DNA of 64,000 nt from Streptococcus taonis (GTDB taxonomy: Bacteria; Bacillota; Bacilli; Lactobacillales; Streptococcaceae): the NCBI RefSeq assembly GCF_029948085.1, contig NZ_JARZZP010000001.1, positions 60,490 through 124,489 on the forward strand, read 5' to 3'. Shown piece after piece: positions 1 through 11,700 of this stretch (its first letter is position 1; the number at the start of each line of letters is the position of its first letter). Below the pieces are notes generated by a model that made no database searches, was not told the origin of the DNA, and worked only from the letters and a program-made list of their open reading frames with translations. Made by a program: the position numbers and the translations under genes.

Positions 1-3000
1 TCCATGAGCTGATTCTACTGGTTCTTGATTTTGTTCTTTATAGACAATCGCATAAAGTCCTAGATCTTTGGTGACAAATTCAACTATGTCACCTAATAAC
101 GTCACCTTTTGAACCTGCAAGCCTTGATCTAAGCTCATGTGATAAACCTCTTGAACCTGACCCTTGACTGGCAATCTCACTAAGACAGCACCTTTCGGAT
201 CAACCATTTGGTTATCTTTATCCAGCAATTTCACTTGATAAGCATCGTAGTGCTTACCAGCTAATTCTTGGCGTAGAACCTTCTGCACTTGAAGCTTGAG
301 GTCTTTAGATAACTCTGTAGTTAGCCCTGCTACCAGAACTCCAGTTTCCTTATCAGTCAAGATACGAACCTCTTCGGCTGGTTTAACAAGACTTGGTGCA
401 GGCTCATTTCCCACTGTAGCCAATGTTCCTGTGTATTCTGGCAGCTCGTTCTTGGCTGCTTCCACAGCATTAACGCCACCTGTAAATTCTGGGGCTTCGT
501 TCTTAGCGGCTTCTACTGCATTGACACCACCTTCAAATTCTGGCACTTCTACTACCGGAGCTGGTTCGTCGCCTACTGTGCCGATTGCAGCTGTGTATTC
601 TGGCAAATCATTCTTAGCCACTTCTACTGCATTGACGCCGCCCTCAAATTCTGGAACTTCTACTACTGGAGCTGGTTCGTCGCCTACTGTGCCGATTGCA
701 GCTGTGTATTCTGGCAACTCATGCTTAGCGACTTCTACTGCATTGACACCACCCTCAAATTCTGGCACTTCTACCACTGGTGCTGGATCGTCACCTGCTG
801 TACCGATTGCAGCTGTGTATTCTGGCAACTCTTGCTTAGCTGCTTCTACTGCATTGACACCGCCCTTGAATTCTGGAACTTCTACTACTAGAGCTGGCTC
901 ATCACCTGCTGTGCCAACTGCCTCTGTGTATTCTGGCAACTCATGCTTAGCGGCTTCTACTGCATTGACACCACCTTCAAATTCTGGGACTTCTACTACC
1001 GGAGCTGGTTCGTCTCCTACTGTGCCGATTGCATCTGTGTATTCTGGCAACTCATTCTTAGCTGCTTCTACTGCATTGACACTACCTTCAAATTCTGGCA
1101 CTTCTACCACTGGTGCTGGCTCGTCGCCTTTACTTATTGTCGGTGCTGGATCGTTTTCCACTTCTTGATAGAAGGTAGTCATTTCGTAGAACTCTGGTTC
1201 TCCACCTTCCCAAGAAACTTTTACCTCAAGAATCCGTGGATTTTTTCCTGAAAGGGCAAAGGTTTGGAAACTTGATCTTACTTCACCCAAATTTTTCCAT
1301 ACTGATTCACCAGCATCATTCAAGGTACGAACTTGGACATTTACTTTTGCACCTTCTGGCAAGTCAGCAATCAAGCGAACATGATTGACCTTGGTTTCTT
1401 CAGATAAATGATAAACAAGCTCTCCTTTATCTTCAGTAGCTGCATAGCTAGTCAATACATTACCGTCAGTCATATTTTTCTTCAGGTTATCCGCTTCTTC
1501 GCTACCAGTTCCTGTCACTGTAGGATTATTTTCAGGATTGATAAATTCACCATCATTAATCACGATTTCGCTAAATCCTACAAAACGAGCATTATAATCC
1601 GCTGTAAAGAGAACACGCATAAACTTAGCAGTTACAGGTTGATCCAGAATACCTTCGATATAACGGTTGCCTGGGTTTGCAGAATCATGTGTCCAGCCGT
1701 CGGTCAAGGAATTATCACGAATTTCATTTTCCAAACCATCTCCGACTGTTACAACATCCGTCCAATTCTTACCATCTTCACTGACTTGAATCTTTCCATC
1801 ACGCAAATAATTACGCTGAGCATCCTGAATATAGGCACGAATCTTCTTGATGTTACGAGTTGTGCCTAGTTTCATGACAATTTCCCCGTTTTTACGTTGA
1901 TAATCAGAAAATTCTACAAAATTATTAAAGTCCCCATCAAACAGTTGACCTAAATTGTGTACGCGACGAACATCATTAGCACCATAATATTGGTGGATGC
2001 CCATAGTGGTTGATAAGAGTTCAGTTGGATCCACTTCTTTTGTCTTAACGACTAATTTTCCAGTAGGAAGCGCTTTGTCCTTATCTGTCTTGTTCACGAT
2101 GCGTACATAGCGCACTAAGGCGTGTTCTGGAAGTTGGTCAGTGTTCAGCCATTCTACTTCATTTGCTGAATATTCCAGCGTCAAACCTGTTTCACCTGCA
2201 CCTTCAAGTGCAATTGAACTAGCTTCATGGAGGCGGTCCAATTTCAAGCCAAGATAGCCATTTGCTGGAAGATGATTCCCTTGAGGTAAGGTCATTTCAT
2301 AACGACCATGACTGTCCACTACTGGCGTTTCTTTCAAGCTGTCGACATTGGTGACGGTCAAATCAGTATTTGGTGTATCGACGTCAACTCTAAAGTCCGC
2401 AATTCTCCACCATTTGCTGAGAAGCTGTGTATTACGAACACGAACGTATTGGGCTGTGAAGTTTTGGCTAATATCTGAAATTCGATCCCCAGCTAAGGTC
2501 TGAAGTGTCTTCCAGTTTGTACCGTCTGTAGAATATTCGATGATACCAGCTGCTAGTTTGTCACCTTCCCCTTGAACTAGATGAACATGTTTCACTTTCT
2601 TAGCTCCACCCAAGTCCATTTGAACCCAAGCATTTTCTGGAGTCACATTTGTTTGATTGGCATGAGCCATCATAGATTCGGTGTTATCTTTGCCATCTTG
2701 CATTTGAAGCACACTGGTTCCATACTTGTAAACCAGATTTGGACTTAGGGTAATGGTTCCTTTTACCTTCTTGCTTCCAAGTTCGAGCGGTCTATTGACA
2801 GCAATCTCACGCATGGCAAGCCAAGCATTATCTTTTTTAGCAGTGGCACGCATACGAACTGCTTGTGCCGTAATATCAAGATTAGTAAATTCAAGCGTAC
2901 GTTCTCTACCTGTGTAGGCTGGACTTGTGAGAGCCACCCAGTCGCCCTCTTCGTTTTGATACTCGACAAGGGCATTTCCGAAGGTATAATTATCGGCTGT

Positions 3001-5541
3001 CTTTGTTCCTGTAGCAAAACCTAGCGTATGAACCTTAATGGCTTTATTGAAACGAAGTCCTACATAATCATCTCGTTCAATAACGGTTGTCGTCTTGACA
3101 ATCGCATGAGTATCCAAGTCGCCATCTGTTACTTCTGCAAGACCTCCTTCAATCCCCGCACGGTTGGTAATAAAGGTGGTCACAAGTTTATCTGGATGCA
3201 GCATGGTCTGGATATGTGTTGCCAAGTATTCCTTTAAGTTATTGATAAATGGACGAATATGTTGCACCCCAAACTCTGCCCGTTCATAATGGTCTACATA
3301 GAAGAAGGAATAACTAATGGACTGATCGTAATACTTAACCCCAGCATAATAATGCTCCCAAACCTTAGCATCATTCTTTTCAGCCAAACCTTCTGTCGCT
3401 GTCAGCAAGGCTTCTAAAGCATCCATCTGGTCCACTGTATTGTCTAACCAGTAGTGGATTTGGTCAATAAGCTTCTTGTCCCCTTTTTCTTTCAGAAGGA
3501 GGGCGTCAACCTTCAAGTTTGCAAAGATACCCTTTAATTCTTTTCTCTCTGCATCTACATTTTGACCAGCCTTCAATTTGTTATAAAAGTCTGTCAATTT
3601 AGGTGCAAGCTCAACAGATTCTTCCAATTTTGTGACATGTGGAGGGCGGTTTTGGTTGCGCATATGCTTACCAAGTTCACGAAAGGCTTTTGATACATCA
3701 CTTTCTTCAAAGTTTCCATTGACCACATAGTTAAAGGCCATATCATTGATTTTTTCAGCTTCTTCCGCACTTCTCCATTGCTTCCAACCATACTGAGCCA
3801 CATCAAAAAGGGCTACCTTTGAAGCTTCGGATTGTTGCATCGGATTTAGCATGATGCCCTGAGCCAAGGACAAATCAACATTGGGATGTAAGAATTTTTC
3901 ACCACCACCCAGAATCAAGTGTTGCTTGATATTATCATTACAAGGCCAGTTGATCCAGAAATGAATCGGACGATACTTCTTGCCACCTTCTGTCAAATTC
4001 TTCTTCAAATTTGTCAGGAAGGTTTGGTCAACTGCACCCCAAACTTTTCCTCCTGTTAGAGTTAAATGGACCGTTTCTGGAAGGCGTTCGTTGAGCGTAC
4101 GAAGTTCATCTTCTGTCCCTTGTCCCATATACCAGGCTGGAACGAAAATCATATCTTTACGAAGTCCGCTGTATTTTGTTTCTTGTTCAGTTAGCCAATT
4201 TGTCAGGTCGGTCATTAACCGAACATAACTATTGTAGCCACCAACAGGCCAGGCCGCATCATCAGCTAGAACACCAAATTCACGCACACCTGCATCCAGC
4301 AACTGAGTGAATTTCGCTTTAATGACATCTAAATCCTGTTTATATAATTCATCCGTGTCAAAACGCATCTTCTTATGCATAAATGGATGGATGGTCCATA
4401 CATAGCGAGTCTTTGTTTCATTCCCCACACGAGCTAGATCACGAATCTCTGCCATTTTTTCTTCTGGATAGAGTTCACGCCATTTTGCATTGTGATAGGG
4501 ATCGTCTTTAGGCGCAAAGAAGTACTGAGTTAACTTCAAGTCACCACCATAGCGCATCAACTCTTCACGGTTTTCCTTGGTCCAAGGATTTCCATAATAG
4601 CCTTCGATAAAGCCACGGTTCTTCACTTCTGCATAGTCTTCTACGGTCACATCTCTAAGAACCGGAACAGGACTCTCCTTCAGCATCTGTTTCAAGGTTG
4701 TTAGTCCAAAGAAGACAGCATCGGTATCCTTTCCGACAATCGAAATCTTATTGTCCTTCACGCGCAATACATAGGCATCAATTTTATCGTATAATTCAGA
4801 CGAAATATCTTGGACTTCTTTTTCTGCCAGAGGAGCTTTCCCACGCACTCCAAGGAAAATGTTGGTTGCTCCTTCTGTAGCTTTTGTACTGGTAGTATAG
4901 GATACATTGCTAGCTTGGAGAACTTCTTTGGCACGGTTACGTGTATAAATATCTAAGCCATCGCTAAAGACAAGATTTACCTTTCCTTCTAGAGCAGTGA
5001 CCCCATCGCCATACGTTACCTTTTGAGGTCTTGGGAATACCGTATATTCTTTTTTAGCTACTTGAGATTTTGCGGCATCAATTTCTGCTTTACTTGCAGG
5101 TTTGTCTGCTGTAAATGAATCAGCTTTCTCCACCGTTCCATTTACTTCAGCTGGTTTCGTGGGTTCTGTAACTACATTAGTCTCAGTAGGAGCTACTTCA
5201 GTAGAAGCATTTTCTACGGTTGTTACTCCCTTCTCTACTGTAGAATTTTTAGTTTCTACTGGCTTTGAAGAAGTTTCTTCGAGAACTTGGGACTTAGCCA
5301 CTTTAGTCTCTGAAACAAAGTCTGCCTCTGCACTTTTAATAGCGCCTGCCAATTCTGGTGATAACTTATCTTCTGGTGGAAGCTGTGTAAGACTTGTTTC
5401 TGCTTCTAGTGCGGGCTCTGTCTCTGCAGCTTGTACCATGCTAGCTCCAAAGATACTCGCGCCAACCATAACTGAAGCTGCTCCTATTGCAAATTTTCGA
5501 ATGCTATAATGACAACGTTTCTCAAAAAATTGATGATCCAT
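1..5541 (-). CDS. Cell-wall-anchored GH84 beta-N-acetylglucosaminidase-like protein, C-terminus cut off by window start
   Basis: 1847 codons are visible; the gene runs out of the window before its stop. The start MDHQFFEKRC leads into a YSIRK-type signal peptide (YSIRKFAIGAASVMVGASIF). A GH84 catalytic domain follows: RGFIEGYYGNPW from about residue 309, then APKDDPYH, and the adjacent acidic pair in LADDAAWP at D427/D428, matching the family's catalytic Asp pair. Several discoidin/F5-8C-like (CBM32-type) segments follow, then six 37-residue repeats (about residues 1472-1710) and a C-terminal domain nearly identical to that of BgaA. GH84 enzymes remove beta-linked GlcNAc; some clostridial members are called hyaluronidases. 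The same end as BgaA predicts an LPXTG sorting signal roughly 55 codons beyond the window. It lies 170 bp downstream of bgaA on the same strand, so sequential removal of Gal then GlcNAc from host glycans is a fair inference. The family call is firm, the exact substrate is not. Confidence 0.88.
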   Translation of the reverse strand, partial: MDHQFFEKRCHYSIRKFAIGAASVMVGASIFGASMVQAAETEPALEAETSLTQLPPEDKLSPELAGAIKSAEADFVSETKVAKSQVLEETSSKPVETKNSTVEKGVTTVENASTEVAPTETNVVTEPTKPAEVNGTVEKADSFTADKPASKAEIDAAKSQVAKKEYTVFPRPQKVTYGDGVTALEGKVNLVFSDGLDIYTRNRAKEVLQASNVSYTTSTKATEGATNIFLGVRGKAPLAEKEVQDISSELYDKIDAYVLRVKDNKISIVGKDTDAVFFGLTTLKQMLKESPVPVLRDVTVEDYAEVKNRGFIEGYYGNPWTKENREELMRYGGDLKLTQYFFAPKDDPYHNAKWRELYPEEKMAEIRDLARVGNETKTRYVWTIHPFMHKKMRFDTDELYKQDLDVIKAKFTQLLDAGVREFGVLADDAAWPVGGYNSYVRLMTDLTNWLTEQETKYSGLRKDMIFVPAWYMGQGTEDELRTLNERLPETVHLTLTGGKVWGAVDQTFLTNLKKNLTEGGKKYRPIHFWINWPCNDNIKQHLILGGGEKFLHPNVDLSLAQGIMLNPMQQSEASKVALFDVAQYGWKQWRSAEEAEKINDMAFNYVVNGNFEESDVSKAFRELGKHMRNQNRPPHVTKLEESVELAPKLTDFYNKLKAGQNVDAERKELKGIFANLKVDALLLKEKGDKKLIDQIHYWLDNTVDQMDALEALLTATEGLAEKNDAKVWEHYYAGVKYYDQSISYSFFYVDHYERAEFGVQHIRPFINNLKEYLATHIQTMLHPDKLVTTFITNRAGIEGGLAEVTDGDLDTHAIVKTTTVIERDDYVGLRFNKAIKVHTLGFATGTKTADNYTFGNALVEYQNEEGDWVALTSPAYTGRERTLEFTNLDITAQAVRMRATAKKDNAWLAMREIAVNRPLELGSKKVKGTITLSPNLVYKYGTSVLQMQDGKDNTESMMAHANQTNVTPENAWVQMDLGGAKKVKHVHLVQGEGDKLAAGIIEYSTDGTNWKTLQTLAGDRISDISQNFTAQYVRVRNTQLLSKWWRIADFRVDVDTPNTDLTVTNVDSLKETPVVDSHGRYEMTLPQGNHLPANGYLGLKLDRLHEASSIALEGAGETGLTLEYSANEVEWLNTDQLPEHALVRYVRIVNKTDKDKALPTGKLVVKTKEVDPTELLSTTMGIHQYYGANDVRRVHNLGQLFDGDFNNFVEFSDYQRKNGEIVMKLGTTRNIKKIRAYIQDAQRNYLRDGKIQVSEDGKNWTDVVTVGDGLENEIRDNSLTDGWTHDSANPGNRYIEGILDQPVTAKFMRVLFTADYNARFVGFSEIVINDGEFINPENNPTVTGTGSEEADNLKKNMTDGNVLTSYAATEDKGELVYHLSEETKVNHVRLIADLPEGAKVNVQVRTLNDAGESVWKNLGEVRSSFQTFALSGKNPRILEVKVSWEGGEPEFYEMTTFYQEVENDPAPTISKGDEPAPVVEVPEFEGSVNAVEAAKNELPEYTDAIGTVGDEPAPVVEVPEFEGGVNAVEAAKHELPEYTEAVGTAGDEPALVVEVPEFKGGVNAVEAAKQELPEYTAAIGTAGDDPAPVVEVPEFEGGVNAVEVAKHELPEYTAAIGTVGDEPAPVVEVPEFEGGVNAVEVAKNDLPEYTAAIGTVGDEPAPVVEVPEFEGGVNAVEAAKNEAPEFTGGVNAVEAAKNELPEYTGTLATVGNEPAPSLVKPAEEVRILTDKETGVLVAGLTTELSKDLKLQVQKVLRQELAGKHYDAYQVKLLDKDNQMVDPKGAVLVRLPVKGQVQEVYHMSLDQGLQVQKVTLLGDIVEFVTKDLGLYAIVYKEQNQEPVESAHG
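412..1128 (-). repeat. Six 111-bp (37-aa) tandem repeats plus an internal 51-bp partial duplication
   Basis: Period is exactly 111 bp. Each unit begins GDEPAPVVEVPEF, contains NAVEAAK and ends LPEYT..IGT. The total of 717 bp equals six units plus 51 bp, because the last unit carries a duplicated 17-residue stretch (PEFTGGVNAVEAAKNE-like). The same unit forms ten repeats in the adjacent bgaA. The units probably act as an extended acidic spacer between the enzyme and the wall anchor, and such repeats are prone to copy-number change. Confidence 0.95.
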
Positions 5542-5571
5542 CTTTCTTCTATTCCTTTCCTCCAACCACTC

Positions 5572-5587
5572 ATCTAAGCGGTTTCAT
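5572..5587 (-). promoter_or_regulatory. Candidate cre (CcpA) site in the GH84 gene leader
   Basis: On the minus strand the sequence is ATGAAACCGCTTAGAT, which matches the cre consensus WTGNNANCGNWNNCAW at all but one defined position. It lies about 30 bases upstream of the ATG. A similar site sits in the bgaA leader, so carbon-catabolite control of both glycosidases is likely. Confidence 0.55.
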
Positions 5588-5595
5588 CCCTATTT

Positions 5596-5627
5596 TAAAA
5601 AACGGAGAGAACCTAGAGGTCCTCTCC
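5596..5627 (-). terminator. Rho-independent terminator after bgaA
   Basis: On the minus strand GGAGAGGACCT and AGGTTCTCTCC form a strong stem with a tiny loop, followed by GTTTTTT. It lies between bgaA and the GH84 gene. No convincing promoter was seen between it and the GH84 start, so partial read-through is possible. Confidence 0.8.
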
Positions 5628-5711
5628 ATATGGTTGTAGCATTTTTCCATCCTATCCACTGGGATAGTCCAAGTATTTCTACAATCAATCAGCAATGTAG
5701 AGTTCCAAACT

Positions 5712-8700
5712 CTATTTTTCTTTACGTTTAACTGTTAGTAATGCCACTGATAAAACAAGACTGAGACTTGCTAGGAAGGCAGCTGTATCAGATCGACTTT
5801 CACCTGTTTCTGGAAGTCTTGCTGAATTTGCTTTTCCTGGATTATTTCCAGAAACCTCTCCCTGAGCTGCTAGCCCATGAGCTGATTCTACTGGTTCTTG
5901 ATTTTGTTCTTTATAGACAATCGCATAAAGTCCTAGATCTTTGGTGACAAATTCAACTGTGTCACCTACAAGCGTCACCTTTTGAACCTGCAAGCCTTGA
6001 TCTAAGCTCATGTGATAAACCTCTTGAACCTGACCCTTGACTGGCAATCTCACTAGAACTGCACCCTTTGGATCAACCATTTGGTTATCTTTATCTAGCA
6101 ATTTCACTTGATAAGCATCGTATTGCTTACCAGCTAATTCTTGGCGTAGAACCTTATGAACTTGAAGCTTGAGATTAGCATCCAGGTCTTGAGATAGCCC
6201 TGCTACCAGAACTCCAGTTTCCTTATCAGATAAGATTTGAACCTCTGCAGCTGGTTTTTCAACACTTGGTGCTGGTTCGTCACCTACTGTGCCGATTGCA
6301 TCTGTGTATTCTGGCAACTCATACTTGGCTGCTTCAGTAGCGTTAACACCGCCCTCAAATTCTGGGACTTCTACCACTGAAGCTGGTTCGTCACCTACTG
6401 TGCCGATTGCTTCTGTGTATTCTGGCAATTCATTCTTAGCCGCTTCTACTGCATTGACACCGTCCTCAAATTCTGGCACTTCTACTACTGGAGCTGGTTC
6501 GTCGCCTACTGTGCCGATTGCTTCTGTGTATTCTGGCAACTCATGCTTAGCGGCTTCTACAGCATTAACACCGTCCTCAAATTCTGGGACTTCTACCACT
6601 GGAGCTGGTTCGTCACCTACTGTGCCAAGTGCATTTGTGTACTCTGGCAACTCGTTCTTAGCGGCTTCTACTGCATTGACACCACCCTCAAATTCTGGGA
6701 ATTCTACCACTGGAGCTGGTTCGTCGCCTACTGTACCGATTGCATCTGTGTATTCTGGCAACTCGTTTTTAGCGGCTTCTACTGCATTGACGCCACCCTC
6801 AAATTCTGGAACTTCTACTACCGGAGCTGGTTCGTCGCCTACTGTGCCGATTGCTTCTGTGTATTCTGGCAACTCATGCTTAGCTGCTTCTACTGCATTA
6901 ACACCGTCCTCAAATTCTGGGACTTCTACCACTGGAGCTGGTTCGTCGCCTACTGTGCCGATTGCTTCTGTGTATTCTGGCAACTCATTCTTAGCTGCTT
7001 CTACTGCATTGACGCCACCCTCAAATTCTGGAACTTCTACTACCGGAGCTGGCTCGTCGCCTACTGTACCGATTGCAGCTGTGTATTCTGGCAACTCATT
7101 CTTAGCTGCTTCTACTGCATTGACACCACCCTCAAATTCTGGAATTTCTACTACTGGAGCTGGCTCGTCGCCTACTGTGCCGATTGCAGCTGTGTATTCT
7201 GGCAACTCATGCTTAGCCGCTTCTACTGCATTGACGCCGCCCTCAAATTCTGGGACTTCTACTACTGGTGCTGGCTCGTCACCTGCTGTCCCAATTGCAT
7301 CTGTGTATTCTGGCAACTCATGCTTAGCCGCCTCTACTGCATTGACACCGCCCTCAAATTCTGGAACTTCTACGACTGGAGCTGGCTCGTCACCTTTGCT
7401 AGTAGTAATGACAGGTTTGACCTTAACTTCAACAATTCGATCTTGTGCCTCAGTCGTATCTGTATGAACAGTTGTACGGTTAGATCCTAAGACCTCAACA
7501 TAATCAACTCTTTCACCGTTCTTACCTTCTGAGATTACACGACGTTCATCTTGAGCTAAATCATTATTTTCACGGATGATTTCTTTAAATAGAATTGGAG
7601 TCTTCACAACTTCTAGACTTGGTCGTTCGAGAACAGGACTTTGGTCGCCTTCTTCAGGAACTATACGGTGACTAGCCTTGAAGTGAATACGATATTCCTT
7701 GACAAGACTACCATCCTTAGCAAGAAGACGGACAAGAGTAGGAAGGTTATCCTGACTAGACTCAACAACCGTTGTCACACCGTGACCACTTACTTGAGCA
7801 GTCACCTGTGGTTTAGTGCCATTTAAGCTCACTGTATAATCTGAAACCTCAGGATCAAAGTTTTCTAATGCTTTTCCAGCAACCGAAATGGATACTGAAG
7901 GAGTTTCCTCATCTCTTGCTTTAGCAGGAGAGTAAGCACTAAACTCGACCATTGCTAGACCATTAGTTGTAGATTTACGAGTCATACGTGCTCGAATGGC
8001 TGTTGTCTCAATCGGATCAAAGGTAAATTCAATCGGCTTACCAGCCACGATTTCTCCAGATGCTTTATAAGGAATTTCTTGCCAGTTTTCTGCCTTGTTA
8101 AATGGATGATCCGCATTTTCTTCATAACGAGAAATGGTGCTTGGTTCTGTATAGGCAGGACCAACATATCTTTCCAGTACCATTTTTGCTGGTGCGTCTG
8201 TTCCACTGTCTTTAAAGAATTGAATGGCTACTTTTCCAACAGACTGAGGTGTAATCTGGCCATTCTTCTTAAAGAGAATTCCCACAGATGTTTCTTGGTC
8301 CTTCGGAGTACGAGACCAGTTAGTCCAACGTCCATCCTCGTTAAAGTGCCCATCGTTGATATAGAAAATCTTATCCCTAGAAGCTGCTTGTGTATCATTT
8401 GTAGTAGACGCAAAGGCTTTAGAATCAGTTGCATTATTGCTTGCATTTTCTGAAATGACTTGATTACCTTTTGTAAAAACTGTTACTTGCATCTTGGTTG
8501 TTAAGTCTGTTCCTAGAACATGACCAAGGACTTCAAAACTACCTTCTTGGGCAGTCGCATGTTCTGGCACAGCATCCCATTGGACAGCAAGGTTAGCTTT
8601 AACCCAGCCAGCTTGTGATGGATAGTAGACCGTTACTTCGGCAGGCAATTGAAGTTGATCACCAACATTCAGGGTCTGAGCACTATTTTCCGTAGCTACT

Positions 8701-11700
8701 GGTTGTGTTGTTTCTTTTTCATCATCACGGAAGATGCGATATTCTTTCAAGATGGTTCCGTCTTCTGCTTTCAAGATAAGGCGTGTCGCACCTTTTTCAC
8801 TTGTTGCAGGAACAACTGTCACCACACCGTTGTTGCTGGCTGTTGCAGTGATTTCCTTGCTTGCTTGAGGAATATAATAATCTGTCTTAGACGGATTGAA
8901 ATGCGCAAGCTTCTTGCCATCTACTTGGATAGAAATTTCTGAGCTGGTAGCACTTGGAACTTTACTTCCTAAAATAGTGATTTCTGTCAAACCAACACCA
9001 GCAGTTCCATCTGCTTTCTTCATACGCATACGAACAGCATAAGTTTCAACCTTATCAAATGTAAAGTGGTTTGTTTGACCTGCAGATAATTGTCCTGGAG
9101 CTTTGAGATGTTCAACTTCTTTCCAGTTGGCAGCATTGTTGAATGGATGGTTGGTATCACGCTGAGCATTATTGACATCATTTGGAAGATCTGGAACTTC
9201 TTGACCGACATAGTATTCAATAACATATTCTTTTGGAAGTCCGATTGCCCCGTCTGTATAGAAATCAACTGACAGATTGTCGACAAAGCGCTTGGTCAAA
9301 TCACCAGAGTTACCAAACAAGATAGATGCCCAGTCATTATCAGTACCTGTTTGCCATGTAGTCCATCGATTCTTAACATCTGTACTGGCTCTTGAAACTG
9401 TCAAATCATTCAAAGTACTTGCCGAATCATCACCACCCGTATTGGACACGATAGCCGCTGGCAATTGGGAACCCGTCCATTGTTTAGAGATGTTATTTCC
9501 AGCAACAACTTGACTAGAAACACGAACATGAGCCTTGGTAGTCAGATGGCTACCCACTAATTGACCCTTGATTTCATAGATACCTTCAGTCTGACTAAAG
9601 TTTTCAGGAACCTTATCCCAAACGACATCTTTATAGACAGTTGTTCCATTTGAATGATAAGCACGGACGCTAGCTGGCAATTGAACCGTTTCACCCTTAG
9701 GTAGAGTTAAACTGATTTCTTCTGCAACCTGCAAACCTTCAACAGTCACGTTGGCAAGAGCTTCAATGTCTGTGCCTTCTACATGACCTTTAAGGGTAAA
9801 GCTATGATAGTAGCTCAGATCTTTTGCATCTACCTTGTCCCAAGTTACAGTTACCTTACGAGGCAAGCCCTTATCAAAATCTACTCCAACTTGACTAGGT
9901 AAATTCGGTTGCTGATTGATATCTGTAGAGATAGAAACAGGATGAAGTTTGACAATTTTCTTGTCTACTGTATTTTCTTTGATGACCAGTTCAGTTTCTA
10001 CAGACTGAGTCTTATCAGTTTGATTGTCAATACGAGGAGTGAGGGTTACACTACCTTTCTTGTAAAGAAGCAAGTTCTGACCATTTACCTCAAGATGAGC
10101 ACCATCAGCTGACTTAGCTTCCAAATGGATATCTGATGCTGAAAATTCAGTCTGTGAACCATCCTCATAATGACCAATTACATGATAAGTAAGAACTTGA
10201 TCTTCTGTTGCATTTTCTTTACCTTCTACACTTACTTCCAAGCGTGTCAAGGCAGGCGCTTCTTTCACAAATTGAATCAAGTAAGTTTGAACTAAATCGC
10301 CCTTCTGGTCACTCAAAAATACAGAAGCCTGATAATCATTAGCTACTGAAGCTTGTTGAACAGTTACTTGGTAGCCAGTAGTTTGTGCTCCAACACTTGG
10401 GATTTTAGCAGTATAAGGAAGGGATACTCGGTAGTAGGTCTTTCCAGGCTCAAAGTTTTCAAGAGCCTTGTCACCAACAGTGAGACCTGTAACAGTACTT
10501 TCTGTTTCCTTATCACTCGCGATAAAGGTTGCCGTAACCTCGTAGTCATTGCCTTCCAATTTACCAGTTGCTTCAGTACGTCCACCTTCTTTTGTCAAGG
10601 CAGATGGATCTTTCAAGGTCCAAGAAACGACATTCGCATCAACCAAGTTACCATCTGACAAAACAGCCGTTACAGTTTTATCCAAATCTTCTGCTGCTGT
10701 TCCCACTGGGACTGTTGCTACCTTAGGCAACCACTTATCGAGTGCAACCACCTTAACAAGTGCTTCAGCCTTGGCTTCGAGACCTTCCACACTACCAAGG
10801 ACTTTTTTCTCACCAGCACTTGAAAGGAGATCTTCTGGGATGTCCCAAGTCACAGCTTTTTCTTCGACACTACCATCGCTATAAATAGCTGTCACAGTCT
10901 CTGGCAATTTAGGATTTTCGCTGACATCAGTTCTTGCCTTCACAGGGGCAAAAGCGACAAAATGGCGATTTTCTTTCTTGCCTGAAACGGTTGTGACTGT
11001 TGCTTGATCTGAAGCCAAGCCTGCAGAATCCGCATAAAGGGTAAATTTACCTTCTTTTTCAGTCGATTTAACGATGACAACACCTTTACCATTGAAGGCT
11101 TTTCTCTGCCATGTGCCATCTTTCTGAGCTTTGTAGCGTTCACGGCTAGCTTGTTCCCCATTGTCCACACCAACGATTTGGCCTTGGCCATGAAGATTGA
11201 AATGAACAAGATTATTGGCAGTTGGTACAACATTGCCGTCTTCATCAACGATTTCATAATGGATATAAGACAAATCCTTACCATCTGCAGTAATGACATG
11301 TTCTTCCTTGGTGAGACGAACTCTAGCTGGTTCCCCAGCTGTTGTCACACTATCACGCGCAATTTCTTTGCCATTTTCATCACGAGCAATAGCTGTTAAG
11401 GTACCCGGTTTATAGTCAACCAACCACTCAAGATACAATTCACTTGGTTTAGCTCCCTCGTGATAAGGGCGCCCATCTTCAGTTGTTTTCTTAACAAATT
11501 CTTTCTTACCAAGGGATTCGTTATTCAAGAACAATTCTACGCTGGCGGCATTTGAGAAGGTCCGTACAGGCACCTTGCCATTGACCAGCATATTACGTTC
11601 TTTAAGCGTTTCTTCAGTCCAATTCCAGTGAGGCATGATACGAACAGTTGGTTTTTCTTTGGCACTATACCATTCACTGCGATAGAGATAGAAATCATTC

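Noticed and set aside
5651..5667. CTATCC/GGATAG inverted repeat downstream of bgaA as a terminator
   Set aside because: No T-run follows on either strand; the real terminator is the hairpin at 5596-5627.
6289..7467. Long open frames on the + strand across the bgaA repeats (392 and 315 codons) and at 296-1168 across the GH84 repeats
   Set aside because: They are the reverse complement of the 111-bp repeats. A stop-free antisense frame is multiplied by the repeats; no start signals and low-complexity translations.
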